From positions 92,394,389 through 92,458,388 of the forward strand of contig NC_081847.1 in assembly GCF_963259705.1 (NCBI RefSeq): a DNA stretch of 64,000 bases. The letters are read 5' to 3'. Under the pieces are notes generated by a model. It had not been told where the DNA came from and made no database searches. It worked only from the letters and a program-made list of their open reading frames with translations. Position 1 is the first letter of the stretch. Each line of letters begins with the position of its first letter. Both the position numbers and the translations under genes were made by a program. This DNA is from Myotis daubentonii (taxonomy: Eukaryota > Chordata > Mammalia > Chiroptera > Vespertilionidae). Positions 1 through 12,235 of the stretch are shown here, piece by piece.

Positions 1-520
1 TAAATATAACTTTCGCTATGCTGAGCAGGAAAGGGGGGCATGAAAAAACTTTCAGGGACAAAAATGTAAAGTAAGTTTTTGATGTTTCAAATTAGCTGGA
101 GTGACTATTCAGTCTAGTACACCACGCTGGCAATTATTCGCACGGCACTATGGCTTAACTGAGTGATTGACTTATCTCTCTCTCTATTTTATGCCCTAGT
201 TAAACTTATGGAAATCAGGCACTCAAAAATTTTGCATGTACTCTCTCTCTTCTCTATGTTGTGATATACACATACATATTACTATCTGGTCAGGGCTATG
301 GTCAGAACAGAGGAAACATTTATTTGCTTAAAAACGGATGTAAAGTATTTGACACAGCCCTCCATTCTTCCTACTTAGAGTGGGTTCATCTCTCCTTTAT
401 AGGATTAAGGGAGATGATTAATTTGGGCAAACAGCTGCCACATTTACTAGCAACTCAGGTAAATTTATAAGAGTGACTAGATGACTATGCCCTACTATTT
501 TTAGTCAAGAAATTTATTAT
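1..520. other. Unique noncoding sequence
   Basis: AT-rich sequence with short CT runs near 175-255. I see no gene, RNA or repeat family that I recognise. The small open frames carry no recognisable domain. Confidence 0.5.
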
Positions 521-1073
521 TAGTTATCTCTTGCTGTCTAACAAATTACTTCCAAACTTAGAAGCTTAAAATAGCCACTATTATTCTAAGTGTGAAGTTG
601 ATAAATATTTATTAGTATACAGTGTCCGTGGCTCAGAAATCAGGATGATTGCCTCTGACCCAAGGTTTTCCATGAGGCTACAGTTTAGCTGTCAGCCGGG
701 GCTGTGGGCTCATACGAAGGCTCATTTGGAGGTGGAGGAATTTCCTTCCAATTTCACTCAAGTCCTTGTCAGTAGGTCTCAGCTCCTCACCATAGAGCCG
801 CCTCGGAATATGCAGCCAAATATCCCCAGGTTAAATGACCCGAGAGAGAGATCTAGAAAGCATGCCCAGAGAGTAGCCACAGCATTTTTATAACCAGATC
901 TCGGAAGTAGCCCTCACCCCACAAATGCTGCCATATTCTAATAATTGCATTCTATTCTATTAATTAGAAGCATGTTCATAAGTTTGTCCATATCTGAGAG
1001 GAGGAAATTATGCAAGAGCATGCATATCCGGAGGCAGGGATGGTTGGGACCATCTTAGAGTCTGCCTACCACA
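521..1073 (+). repeat. MLT1-type MaLR LTR
   Basis: The segment starts with the MLT1 5' theme (a TGCTGTCTAACAAATTAC-like stretch). It contains the middle theme with GGCTCAGAAATCAGGA and CAGCCGGGGCTG, and ends in TCTGCCTACCACA, the typical terminus of MLT1 LTRs. It is a diverged solo LTR of an ancient ERVL-MaLR element. The left boundary is approximate. The 82-residue open frame inside it is incidental. Confidence 0.7.
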
Positions 1074-1251
1074 GATTTCTTCCAGAAAGTGATGCCCACG
1101 GGGCAACAAGTCAGAAAAATCAAATTGATAAATAGTTGGTTTTACTCAGTCACAAACACACAACAGGGAGAAAGAACTAGCTAATACCATAAGCAAGCCA
1201 CTCTTAGTCATGTCCTATGCAATTTCATACTTTATAGTCAACTCAAATTCT

Positions 1252-1650
1252 ACTCAGCCATAAGAAAAGATGAAATACCGCCATTCAGGACAATATAGAT
1301 GGGCCTAGAGAGTATCATGCTAAGCGAAAGAAGTCAGATAGAGAAAGTCTAGAACCATATGATTTCACTCACATGGGGGATATAAAATGGAAAGAAATAA
1401 AAGAACAAGTAAGGAAAACAAACAAAAACACATAGACACAGACAACAGCATGGCCATTACCAGAGGGAAGGGAGGGGGCGGGGGTAATGAAGGGTAAAGG
1501 TGAACAAATATACGGTGATGGAAGGTTTGACTTTGGCTGGTGCAATATACAGACAGCACTATACAGGTGATGTGTCACAGATGGTACACTGAAACCTATA
1601 TAATTCTATTCACAATGTCACCCCAATACATTTAATTTAAAAAAATCCCT
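1252..1650 (+). repeat. L1 3' end (ORF2 C-terminus and 3' UTR)
   Basis: The left part matches the end of L1 ORF2: a diverged 'YSAIKK' region followed by the equivalent of the SQTEKDKYHMISL segment, read here as CATATGATTTCACTCAC. The rest is a laurasiatherian L1 3' UTR ending in CCTATATAATTCTATT and an A-rich tail. It is 5' truncated and not coding-competent. Confidence 0.75.
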
Positions 1651-1774
1651 CTGTCATCCCCACTAAGGGTGAATTCCTATCGTGTCACCCCTGTATATGT
1701 TCACACTTGCCTGTTTTTTTTTCTCACTATAATTGCATTAATAAAAACAAGAATGACAGACACATAAAATTCTC

Positions 1775-1945
1775 CCAGGCACCCTGTGCCATTCTAAGCG
1801 CTTTGTATTTTCAACTGCTCTTCACCGCGGCCCCAGGAGAGAGGAAATGTATTTTATACACATTTTACAAAGGAGGAAAGCGAGGCACAGAGAGGTTAGG
1901 AACCTGGTTAAAAGCCATAGAATTAGAAAGCCTAGGGACCCATGA
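1775..1945 (-). repeat. MIR SINE fragment
   Basis: Read on the minus strand this follows the MIR consensus. The plus strand shows the inverse blocks: CACCCTGTGCCATTCTAAGC, an ATTTTACAAAGGAGGAAA block and GAGGCACAGAGAGGTTA. It is an ancient, diverged tRNA-derived SINE; the ends are approximate. Confidence 0.7.
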
Positions 1946-3207
1946 CGACTCCTTGAAACTACTTCGCTCTTTGGCCAGGTCAGAGGAGGCTCTGCTCCGG
2001 AGGGAGGCAGCAGGGGTGGGGGCGGGGGGTTGCGTGCACCGCTGCTGCCCTCAGCCAGGCTCCGTTCCTGCTGGTTAAACAGCATTCTTGGCCCACCTCT
2101 CCTTTGGCCACAGAAATGAAACCAATCAACAGCCTTCCCATCATGTCTCCTACCCGGTATATCTCAGCACTTCTTCCAGGGGGACCATCAGGTACCTATC
2201 TAGCAGCCACTCCCTTTCTTCCAGGATTGCACCCCAGCTTCCTGGCTATCATTCCATGTGGTTTGGTGGGATGCATCCCTTCCCACTTTCCCGAACAAGG
2301 GTGCCCTCCTTAGCCAGGAGAGCCGGCCCTGTGTGCCCCCTGCTGGACACAGTGAGGGATTCAAGGGTGCAGATGGGACGCAAGCCACCTGACACCACCG
2401 CAGGGATTTGTGGCCAGGGCTGAGGGAAGAGACCTTTTCCACCTGGAGGAAGGTAGAAAGGAGAGCCTGGGGCTGCCACGCCTTTGCGTATAGACAGGCT
2501 GCCTGAGAAGGAAGCCAAGCAAAGAGAAAAGCATAACGGATACGAACACAGAAATTGGCATCCTGCAGTATTAGAGCACAAGTCAGGGCTGGATGGGAAG
2601 CCTTACCCTAAAGTTAACACATCTCCTTTTATGCTTACGTGTTTTTTAAAAGTTAATTTCTATACCTGGTAATCACAAAGCCCTAGATAATAAATGTACT
2701 GAAAAAGGTATGCTTTCCTAAGTACAAAAATTCATGCGATTCCATTTCTATTAACATAAGACACAGGATGTTTCCAAGCATTCATTATCACATAATTATA
2801 GCCTATGGCCTATCAAACTAAATATATCCAAATTATTTAATATGACAAATATCTTTCTTCCCAACAATAGATATGTTTTCCTTTTCAAGATTGCCACCAT
2901 CTGTTACACGTGCTTTTAAAAAAATGTCTTCTGTCCTTTTCCAAAGTCCATCTCTGCATTTCCCAAAATCTTCTTTTTTGATCACTGCACTCACAAAGTA
3001 AATAAATGAATAACGTAACAAAATCAACACAGGCTGCTTTCTCTGTTCTCATCCTAAAGCATGAACACATGAAGTGACAGTAACTTCAAGTGAGTTTTGG
3101 AAGAAATATATTAACTCCAGTTACTGGAACCGATGACTTCAATGTGTCAGAGTATGGAAGTCATAGGACACAATATTCTCACACAGCAGACATTCTCGAG
3201 CCTGAAA
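1946..3207. other. Unique noncoding sequence
   Basis: GC content is moderate to about 2.6 kb and then AT-rich. No exon is recognised. Overlapping open frames occur on both strands between 2.1 and 2.6 kb without protein-like composition. A CTCF-like motif is listed separately. Confidence 0.5.
2333..2346 (-). promoter_or_regulatory. CTCF-like motif outside any recognised repeat
   Basis: The plus strand reads GTGCCCCCTGCTGG, so the minus strand gives CCAGCAGGGGGCAC, which fits the vertebrate CTCF core CCASYAGRKGGC with no mismatch. It lies in unique sequence. Occupancy cannot be judged from sequence. Confidence 0.5.
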
Positions 3208-3218
3208 CTCAGGCTCAG

Positions 3219-3446
3219 GCCCGGCCGGTGTGGCTCAGTGGTTGAGCATTGACCTATAAATCAGGAGCTCACAGTTCGATTCCTGGTCAAGGGCACATGC
3301 CCAGGTTTCAGGCTCGATCCCCAGTGTGGGGCATGCAGGAGGCAGCTGATCAATGATTCCCTAACATCATTAATATTTTTATCTTTCTTTCCCTCACCCT
3401 TCCTCTCTGAAATAAATAAAAATATATTTAAAAAACACACAAAACT
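3219..3446 (+). repeat. VES SINE, full length
   Basis: This is a bat tRNA-derived SINE. It has the head GCCCGGCCGGTGTGGCTCAG, a B-box-like GTTCGATTCC, the body segment GGAGGCAGCTGATCAATGAT, a pyrimidine block and an A-rich AATAAAAATA tail. An 11-bp target duplication, CTCAGGCTCAG, flanks it at 3208-3218 and 3447-3457, which fixes both ends. Confidence 0.95.
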
Positions 3447-3457
3447 CTCAGGCTCAG

Positions 3458-4465
3458 TGAATGAGCCTCTGAGATCGGTGTTCACTCTCCTGTTGCCACT
3501 CCCAGTGATGCAAGTCCCTCTGTGCCTGTTATGTTTCTGCCTCGACTGGCAGAGTTCTTGGCTGCGGGCGAGCATCAACTTCCAGGAGAATCCTGTGTCT
3601 GGGCAGCTAGTAGCCCCATGAGAGGCTTGGGCTTGCGGCTGAGCACAGGAGAGAAACGAAGAGCCAACGACCAGAGTCCATGGTCCTGCTCACTGTGTGC
3701 GGCCGCCGCGGGTCCTGTCCGCCCTGAGCATCGCCACATGCTCCCACCCCAGCTCCCTGCCCACAGAACCGACCCGTCCCCTTCCTGACGTGTTCCCGGT
3801 GCCTGGTGTACTCATATCTTATGACCAGACACATGTCTGCACTTGTTTGCACACACCTCCAAACTACACATTAGAATAGAAGGTATCTTGTTTTCATTTG
3901 TCTTTAAATATGTTTACCTCAATATTTGCTCAGTGGACCTTTTCATTTATTCTCAAATGAACAGTAGGGGCGTTTGGAGTGCTGGACCAACAGGGCTGAG
4001 AAGATGCATTCTCACTCTATTCGTGCGGCAGCGGTTTATCCTGAATAAGCCCCTAGGGAAACGCGGTCTGCAGGGTCAGTGCTCGCGGTAGGCAGACCGA
4101 GACATACGGCAGCGAGGAAACTGGCCGCCTCGCTGTCATTGTCCGGCGTGTGAGTTACTTCTCAGAGTTCACACTAAGTCTCTTTAATGTCTTGCTTGGC
4201 ATCCTTCTGTAACAAAGATACGCTGAACATCCACAGACTGCTTCTTAAAAGGCTACACAGAACGTGCTGATGGATATTGAAAAATAACTTTAGGAAATGC
4301 AAAAATCACTGCTTAGGATTTAAAGCACTAATTTATATTTTCAAGTTATATTCGATAATCAAAGATAATGTTTTCCTTTTATTTTTACAGGAATATTTTT
4401 TGTTTTTGTCCTTATGAACACATGTTGAAACTGCACTATAACAGACATAGTTTGAATTCTTGGAC
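3458..4465. other. Unique noncoding sequence
   Basis: The first 350 bases are GC-rich with several CpGs, and the rest is AT-rich. No gene, promoter architecture or repeat is recognised with confidence. Confidence 0.45.
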
Positions 4466-4469
4466 AAAG

Positions 4470-4660
4470 AATCCCAGATATAGATTCGATTCTGGCCTAC
4501 CATGAATTCACTGCACCACGTGATGGGCAGTTTTTGAAAACAGTTTAAGCCTCAGTTCACTCAACTATAAGTGATTATAATAATATTTACAGCTCGTTAA
4601 ACATTGGAATTTAATATAGTGAGTAGCAGGTGCCCAATAAACAGTAGCTACTCCAATTCC
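4470..4660 (+). repeat. MIR SINE fragment
   Basis: The order of blocks matches MIR: a GATTCGATTCTGGCC head, a diverged 'AAGCCTCAGTTCACTCAACTATAA' core that corresponds to the MIR 'CTCAGTTTCCTCATCTGTAA' region, and a CCCAATAAACAGTAGCT tail. The copy is diverged. Confidence 0.7.
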
Positions 4661-4874
4661 TGGTCTTTTAAAATGAATAGATCAGTTTGGTTACCACATA
4701 CAAATATCAACCACCTAAGTAATTTTTCTGCAATTTAAGAATTCTATGAAAGTAGTAGGATTTCAAAATTCATTCCTGCTACTGCTCTGTATGCAGACAA
4801 CATGTGCCTACTTCATGTTGATCATAACTAATGAGATCCTGCTAAGCTTATTTATGACATGCCTGAATCAACCC

Positions 4875-5480
4875 CGACACTGGGCTAAATATTTTGGGCA
4901 GCCTTCACTCTCAGACATTGGCTCTTTCTCCTGTAGTTCACAACCCGCGGAACCCTTTTCCTCCCGTGTCTGCCTTATCTTTCTCAGTCTTTTTTGCTGA
5001 TTTCTCTTCATCCACTCAACCATTCAATGCTGGCTCTTCAAGCCTTGGTGCTCAGCTTATTTTTTCTTCTCACACTGCACTTGCTTCCAATTTCATGCGC
5101 TCACTTCGCTTTGATTATCGTGTTTACTAACCATTCCCAATGAATTTCCTCCAAGGCATTCCTCTTGTCTTGGCCCCAGGCTCTTAGGTCTCTACTCACA
5201 TTTTAACCTGGGTCTTTTGTAAACAACCCAGCGCACTATGCCCAATAACATAACCCCTGCTCCATTCCCCGAACTCCTGCTCCCCCAGCTCTCCATTCTG
5301 CACATCATCCCTGCAGGCATCCGATAGATCCTGTCAGAGAACTAGGAGCCATTCCTGACCCGCCCCTCTCTGCAACAGCGACGCCCAATCACATGCCATG
5401 TTCACGTCCCTCCAATTCCACTGCTGTCCTCATGGTGAAATCTATCATAGTCTCGCACGTAGGTTATTGTAAAGGTTTAC
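4875..5480 (+). repeat. L2 LINE fragment
   Basis: The pyrimidine-rich sequence follows the L2 ORF2 3' region. It includes the TTCAAGCCTTGGTGCTCAG block, a CTCCTGCTCCCCCAGCTC block, the GAGCCATTCCTGAC block and a final diverged 'GTTATTGTAAAGGTTTACTAATCTCCC'-type block. Many indels break the frame. The left end may begin somewhat upstream. Confidence 0.65.
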
Positions 5481-6164
5481 TAATCTCCCCAAGCATTTTT
5501 AAGAAAAAAAAATTTCTGCTGAGTTTTGAAAAGGAAAGACGTGTGTTCTTGTGAAAGAGAGCAGGGAAACAATGAAAACAAACAATTCTGGTTTTGTTTT
5601 TTCAAAATAAACACGGATACAATAGAGAAATGGTGCCTCCGTTTCTGCCCCAGGCGCAGCCAAGGTTTCCGCTCAGGTTTCAGCCTGTGGGCAGAGGAAG
5701 GAAGCCTCTCCCATGCCCCCCTGGCCAGCGGCGGGTTCCCCCAACACACAGAGCGCGCGTCACCTCAATCACAGCTCTAGCTCATCCTTCATCCTCACTG
5801 GCTTATGAAGTGGGGGCTGCTGGGCAGGTTTTGGCAAAAGGGTATCTGCCAAAGTTAAATTTCCTGGCAGCAGGGTTTTTATTTGTTATGAATCTCAGGA
5901 GAGGATTGGGAGAGGCTGAGTCGTGAGCTCCTGGCTAGATGCAACCCTCATCCAAAAATGCGTATCCCCAGTGTTACCAACACATTATTTTCACGGTCCC
6001 TCTCCCAGCTGCGAGAAACGAAGAAATAAATCCATCTATCACAGCAAATGATGGGGCGACTGGATTGTTCTCTGTGCAGACTGACTCTTAAATTGAATCG
6101 ACTAAGATGATGGCTTACCAGTAAGTCTGCTTATTTAATAATAACGCTGCTATTGGCTAAGGCC
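5481..6164. other. Unique noncoding sequence
   Basis: Mixed composition. Open frames of 84-110 residues near 5.5-5.9 kb occur on both strands in a GC-richer patch and look incidental. No repeat is recognised. Confidence 0.45.
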
Positions 6165-6400
6165 TACGGAGCATTTCCCCTGTGCTAGTCACGGCTCTAA
6201 GCACTTTTCTGCACCCTAATTTATCCAATTCTTGCATGAGCTGTATGAGGGAAGCGCTCTTTTCATACTCATTTTGTCAAGTAGAAAGCAGAGGCATCAA
6301 ACAGCGCAGTGCTTCACCAAGGACACACAATTAGTATGTGGAGAGCTGGACACGGGAACAGGCGATCTGGCCCAAGAGCCCAATCCCTTCCGCATCACTC
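6165..6400 (-). repeat. MIR SINE
   Basis: The plus strand is the inverse of MIR: TGTGCTAGTCACGGCTCTAA, then GCACTTTTCTGCACCCTAAT, then TTCACCAAGGACACACAATT and a GAGAGCTGGACACGGGAAC block. Near full length and diverged. Confidence 0.75.
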
Positions 6401-8565
6401 TGCGCTGTTCATCCCACTCCAGTTGGTACGTTTTCCCAGGTATTTGCATAGCACGTAGTTACAATAGGCTGCAGTACATGCTTCCTCAAACACAGTGTTC
6501 CTGGGGGAAAGGAGACGTGAGTTGCAGAGCCGCTGTCCTCACATAGGCTGTTTCTGCGCAGAGCTATCGCCGCTACGCAGCACTGTTCTCTCACCAGGCC
6601 TTAGAGAGAGGACGTGAACTATGTCTGTGTATTTATGACTGTCTGCCTCTCTATCTATTTTCTTTTTTACTTGAAGGCAGATAAATAGAATCTCCTTCAA
6701 GTTGCTCTATTTAAAGAAATTTTATCTTTCCCAGACTTTAAAAGTGTGGCCTTGCAAAGGAGGCGTTATTACACCAATGACCAGATTTGATGAATAGAAG
6801 AGATATCTTTCTGTCAAGCTGAGTGTTCATAACTGTTAGAAATATTAGGAGGGCCATGTGTCCAATTCAAAGTATAAATAAATCACTCAGAGTCAGCTCC
6901 AGTGTGATGAATGCTGGGAATTATTAAAAACTCACATAAGAATTGATACTGAAATAAACACATACTATCTGCAACATTTCCCAATGTTAATAATGAGGTC
7001 GAATAATTGGCCATACCTAGATCAATTATCACTGCTTATACAGGAATTAAAACTGAGCAATACAATAGGTTTATCAGCTGTTCACTGGCTTAAATTAATG
7101 ATTAAGTGAGTCATGCAGCCATAGGTGACTCATTTATGGGCAAGTTAGTGAGCACTCAGTCACTCTAAAGGGAAAAGGATAGACACTCGGGTTGGCCAGC
7201 CTCCTTCTCCTGCAATCAGTGCAGGTAGACCAGGTTAGTAGAGAATGACAAGTATTGCTCCAGTCACTTGCCTGTAAGACTGGGAGAGCGAATGCAGCAA
7301 ATTCACTTGTTTGCAGTGATCCAAAAGCACTCCTCGTCCTCAGGCCTATAATGACAGCAACAAGGAGAGCATCCATGTATTTAAAATATTATTACAGGGG
7401 CTTTGGGTATCGGGTGGCTAATAGAAGATGAGATAGAAACGTTTTTGTCCCGTTACTTTAAGTGTTTTAATGTGATGGTTCTATGAAGCTAAGAATGTTT
7501 AACAAGTGCTGTAATGAAGCAACTGTATTTGAAACAATGTAATTAAGATCGAGGTATGATTCTAGCAGACTTGATCAGTATTAAATGATTTCCAGGTCCT
7601 GACCATGAGAAAAATCTGTGACTGCCATATACATGACTAATTTGCTGAATTCGTAAAAGGTTTGGGGAACTTTGGGGGTAACGTGAAATGAGAAAAAAAC
7701 CAATCAGCTTCCTGGAGCTTGAGAAGGAGGTGCTCCAATTTTTGAGTATGTAAGAATTGAGGAAATCAAAAACAAAAATGAAGCAAAGCAGAACTTAGAA
7801 GCTATGAAGTCCTGCCCCTCAAAATTTTACATTAGCATTTGCATATTGCTAACCAGTGTTAAGAGAGTTAGGAAGAGGAAATACCTTGCTAATGTCCACA
7901 TCACTACAATGTGACATATGTATTACAACATCTACATTGCCATATACATATTTTGGGATCAATAAATCAATTCTTGCTCATCAGTCATCTCAAGAAATAC
8001 TGACTCCAAGGAATGGGTAAGGAGATGGTCCTTTGAGCTTTATTCTAGGGAACCTACAGAAGCTCACTAAGATGAAATATATCTCAGAGAGCTAATGCGA
8101 GAAGCTTGAAGGGCCGAGTATGTGGGTGCATGTTGTTTAAGAAAAACAATAGCTTATAATTCAAAAGTTCTAGTTTCTAGTCTCAGTTCGCTTATTTTAT
8201 TAATCATCAAACATGAGCAACTTACAAACTTAAACAAATACTACTAGTATTAAAAGCTCTGTAAGCAGGAATGTAAACGTCAAGTTAAAATGATTGAATA
8301 GTTATGAATATTAAGTAAAGATATAAAATACAGTATTATATCCAAATGGGTATATTAAGTCACTGCTAGAGAATTGTGATTAATTGCATGCTTATTCCTT
8401 GACAAAGTTTTAGAATACCAGAAAAAAATCAAAATTATAATAAGGAATTCTCTACCATCCTTTACCAGCTGAAACTAAAAATGGTACATGATAATCATTC
8501 ACAAATATCTTGGCTCTGCTTCCTGCAACAAGGGAAGAAATGATGAAGACCATAGGAGGACAACA
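6401..8565. other. Unique noncoding sequence with candidate enhancer-like patch
   Basis: AT-rich sequence with no repeat that I recognise over about 2 kb. Between 7095 and 7135 are two AP-1-type sites, GTGAGTCATGC and GTGACTCAT, next to homeodomain-type TTAATGATTAA. No coding exon is supported. Confidence 0.4.
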
Positions 8566-8569
8566 TTTT

Positions 8570-8765
8570 CATGGGGGTTAAAAGCAAGGATGGGCGTGGA
8601 TTTCAGTTCGAACGCCACAGTTCTTAGCTTAAAACCTTGAGTAAGTTAATGAATCTCATTGTGCTTCCGTTTTCTCACCTATAAAATGGGAATAAGACAT
8701 AGCATCACCTCACAGGTGGAAACAATGAACAGAGTCTCTGGTACGTTATAAGTATCAGTCATTGT
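8570..8765 (+). repeat. MIR SINE
   Basis: It has a MIR head (GATTTCAGTTCGAACGCCAC), the core CCGTTTTCTCACCTATAAAA with TGGGAATAAGACATAG, and a 3' CTCTGGTACGTTATAAGTA block. It is one of the clearer MIR copies here. Confidence 0.8.
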
Positions 8766-11061
8766 TTTCATTACCTTTATTTCATGTTCCCAGGATTCTG
8801 CCATGTTTATTTAGTCCCTTACCTCTCCCCCTCATACACAATAATCCTCATTTCTTGTTTGGAATTAGTGTTTACATACAGCACTCATTGAGGAGAGCCT
8901 GTCATATTGTCTTCCTTGCTATTGCTGCTCCCTTAGCTCTGTGGGACCCCATGTCCCTATAAATCAGAATGTAAATATTTGTCCAGGGAATTCAAAGAAG
9001 TAACTGTCTGATTAAATAATTCTCATACTAATGAGGTTGAGAGGCACTTGATTTCATTCTCCCCACACATAACATGGTTACAATTGCCTTGACAGATATA
9101 TTTGAGATCCTGCTATGTTGCTCCTTCAAATCCGAACCTTCGCAAAATAATGTTAGCTGATGGTAGAAAATATTTCATCTTTCTCTAGTGCTCAACATAC
9201 AACGTTAGCCATAGGCAACTGGCGCCTCCAGAATGTTTTTATCCTACTGTGTGCCTGCCTGCCACCTGCTTTGACTCATGGTTTGCTAACTGAAGAGTTC
9301 TTCCATTCCCATGGGGTTCTTACTCATCGTTTCCAGTTCAGCCTGTCCATGCGTCACTTCTGATTATGTCGATTTATAGTTAGCAAATATCCTGTTGGTG
9401 TTACTCACAAATAGTTTGTCTGAGTTGAGTTGTTCAATTTTCAAGTTTGTCAGGAAGACAAAGACAAAATCCATTCAGGAAGACCACCAAAAATAGGACA
9501 ATTTGCATAAATTATACTTATTCTGAAATTCGCGTATACTTCCTCTCTGACGTGTCAGAGCAAAACAAAGTCTCAAAAAGCTCACGGCATTTTTTTTTGT
9601 AACAATATGCCATCAGCTTATTAAGAAACTAAGAACTCCTATATGGTTGTATTGCTTAAGGCTTCTACTTTTCAGAATCCTGATTCTTTATCATTGACTT
9701 CTTGTGACTAAGTAATCCGGGGGTTGAAATCTTGCATCCCAACAAAACCATCTGTAATGAGCAGGTCAGCAGCATCCAGATACAAGGGCAATGGAACTGA
9801 TAGCATCTCTCATCACAATGAGTGACAAGACGACACAGTGACCCAGCTAATGTCACTTATTGCTTGAAAACCCGTGTCACAGAAACCCTCGAAATTAGCT
9901 TAATCTTCTTACTGGGATAATAGTTCCAAGCAGACTATTATGTACCTCTGTAGCATCGCCATAATGAGTAAATTATAGACACTGAAATCAACCTTTGTCG
10001 TCATTAGTATTTGTTTTTCTTCCCCTGACAGAGCAAAACAACACACTAAACTCATCCGGTCTCTGCGTGGAGTTCAAAGACCAGGATCTCTGGGCGATGC
10101 CTGGAAGTCTTTACATCATGAAGTCTGCATGTGGCTCTTCCTGTGTTAGAGACCAAGGAAGCAAAGAATGAGCTGATTACCCGTTACCATGTATAGGTGG
10201 GCGGGCGAGTGCACACACACACACACACAGAAGAGTCATAGTGGAACAGACAAGGTAATACTGCATAACATATAGAGGATGCTACATAAAATATCCAGAA
10301 TAATCGGATATTCGATATTTGGTTCTTGCCATCTGTTATGTGTGTGAACATGCATGTGTCCCTTGTATATAACTTGCACCCTCAAGGCTTCTGTGGGGAG
10401 TCACACCGAACCTCCTGTCCCTGAGAGCGTGTCTGAGCCACCCGGAAGGTTTGCCTGAAGTCCATGTGCGCCGTTCATGAGTTCGAGCTAAGGCTGCGAT
10501 GGGCAGAGCGCTGATGTTGTCCTTGTTCACAGCTGTCACTCAAAGGCTCCTCAGTTTTATCTTGTTCACATTTGACAAGAATCAACACCGTCATTCAGCC
10601 CTGCAAGTCCCTGAGTTTCTGACCCGTCAAAACGCTCTCTCGCTCCTGCCTGTGAACGGGCCAATCTTCTTGTTTGTTTTCTGAGATCACCTCGGCTAAA
10701 CTGCCTTTCGAAAAAATCCAATAGAAACTAATTTATGTTACAAGCCGTCTCTTTTCCTATTTTTTTTTAAACCTAAAGTAATAAGCTCATTAGGGACATT
10801 ACCAACCTTTTCCTTTATTGCAGGCAAGAGTTATTTTCAAAATGTTTTCCCACAGTGTAACATCATAACCATGTTTCTAGCTCCTTGTAGCGGTTTCTTC
10901 ACTGCCCACAGCCCAGCTTCCAAAGCCAGGGCCACCTCCTGTGGGGGCTGCGCTGTGGCAGCGACCCACGTGTCCTACCGCTCCCTGTGTTTCCGGAACC
11001 TCAGGAGGCTGTGCGCAGCTATCAGGTCCTCCCAGCCGATGGAGGGGCAGCTGGCCCCGAG
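8766..11061. other. Unique noncoding sequence with short AC repeat
   Basis: Mostly AT-rich unique sequence. A short (AC)n run sits at 10209-10230. From about 10.87 kb the sequence becomes GC- and CpG-richer. No exon or RNA gene is recognised. Confidence 0.4.
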
Positions 11062-11137
11062 GTGTGCAAGGCAGCAACAGGTGTGCAAGGCAGCGACAGG
11101 TGTGCAAGGCATCAACATGTGTGCAAGGCAATAACAG
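11062..11137 (+). repeat. 19-bp tandem repeat, four copies
   Basis: Four adjacent units of the type GTGTGCAAGGCAGCAACAG differ by one to four bases, and a partial fifth (GTGTGCAGTGG) follows. The period is not a multiple of three. Open frames crossing it on both strands are incidental. Confidence 0.9.
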
Positions 11138-11711
11138 GTGTGCAGTGGCCTCAGCAGGTGTCGGCTCCTGGCCTGGTTCCTCCCCAGAAGCCCGCAGGGC
11201 TAACCTGGACCCTTGGGGACTGGCCCTTGGGGATCGGGCTCTTGGGGACCTTGTAAGGCAGTAGATTTGCAGGCTGGGCATGTGCACTTCAATCCTCCAG
11301 TCTGGCCGGGCGACCCTCCCCTGCACTTGGCCCGGCCTCTGGAGGGAGGCGCTGCCACACTCTGACTCTGAGTAGGGGTTCCAGGAGCACTGGGGTGAGC
11401 CAGACTCCCTGTGGAGGAATCTGGGACGGGGCCTCCGGCCTGGGCACCTTGGTGTTTCTCACCCCACCACTCCCCTGCGAGGCCCTGGGGTCTCCTGATC
11501 CAGGGGGATCGGGCTTCCCCTGGGAAAACTGGTGGTGGCTGCAGCGCCCCGGGCCAGGTGGGGCCGTTCTCGCAGCCCCCTGACAGGCGCACATCCCAGC
11601 CCACTCCCCTCTCACTGCCTCTGGGTCAGGACCCCAGGCGCTCCCCCTGCAGATCCCAAGTCACAGAGCACACCCTGTGAGTTCCAACTGCGCCCTAAAA
11701 AGGTCTTTGTT
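11138..11711. other. GC-rich unique sequence
   Basis: GC-rich with repeated CTTGGGGA blocks near 11.21-11.25 kb. Long open frames exist on both strands in several phases, as expected in GC-rich DNA with few stop codons. No recognisable protein, TATA box or initiator is seen. It may be a decayed CpG-rich element. Confidence 0.4.
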
Positions 11712-12235
11712 TTTATGCAAAATAAATTTAAATGGAGATGTTACTGACCTATGACATGATACTAGTTTCAGGTGTACAACATAATGATCCCCCATCTGTG
11801 TCGATCATGGAACGGTCACCCCAATGTCTAGTGAACGTTCTTCATCATGCAGAGCGCCCAATATTCTTTTCTTACGATGAGAGCTTTTAAGACCTACTCC
11901 CTTGGCAATTTTCAAAGTACCATTCAGACTGTTAACTAGTCTCACGCTGCGCACGCCATCCCAGGATGAACTTATTCTGTAACTGGAAGTTCGTACCTTT
12001 CCACCACCTTCACCAACTTCACTCACCCCCACCCCTGCCTCTGGCAACCCCAAATCCGTTTCTGTGTCAGTGAGTTCATTTTTGTCTTTGTTTCTAGAGT
12101 CTATGTATATGGAGGGAGTCCTCTGTCTGACTTACCCCATGTCATGTGATGCTCTTAAGGTCCATCCACGTTGCTGTGAATGGCGAGATTTCTCCTTTTT
12201 TTAATAAGTCTCAGCTATGGGTGTTTTAAAATTAT
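11712..12235 (-). repeat. L1 3' UTR/ORF2 end, antisense
   Basis: The plus strand reads the inverse of an L1 3' end: GTTTCAGGTGTACAACATAA, a CACCCCCACCCCTGCCTCTG stretch, the block around 'AGTCTATGTATATGGAGGG', then CCATCCACGTTGCTGTGAAT, which is the antisense of the ORF2 'atttgcaacaacatggatgg' segment. It is 5' truncated and inactive. Confidence 0.7.
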
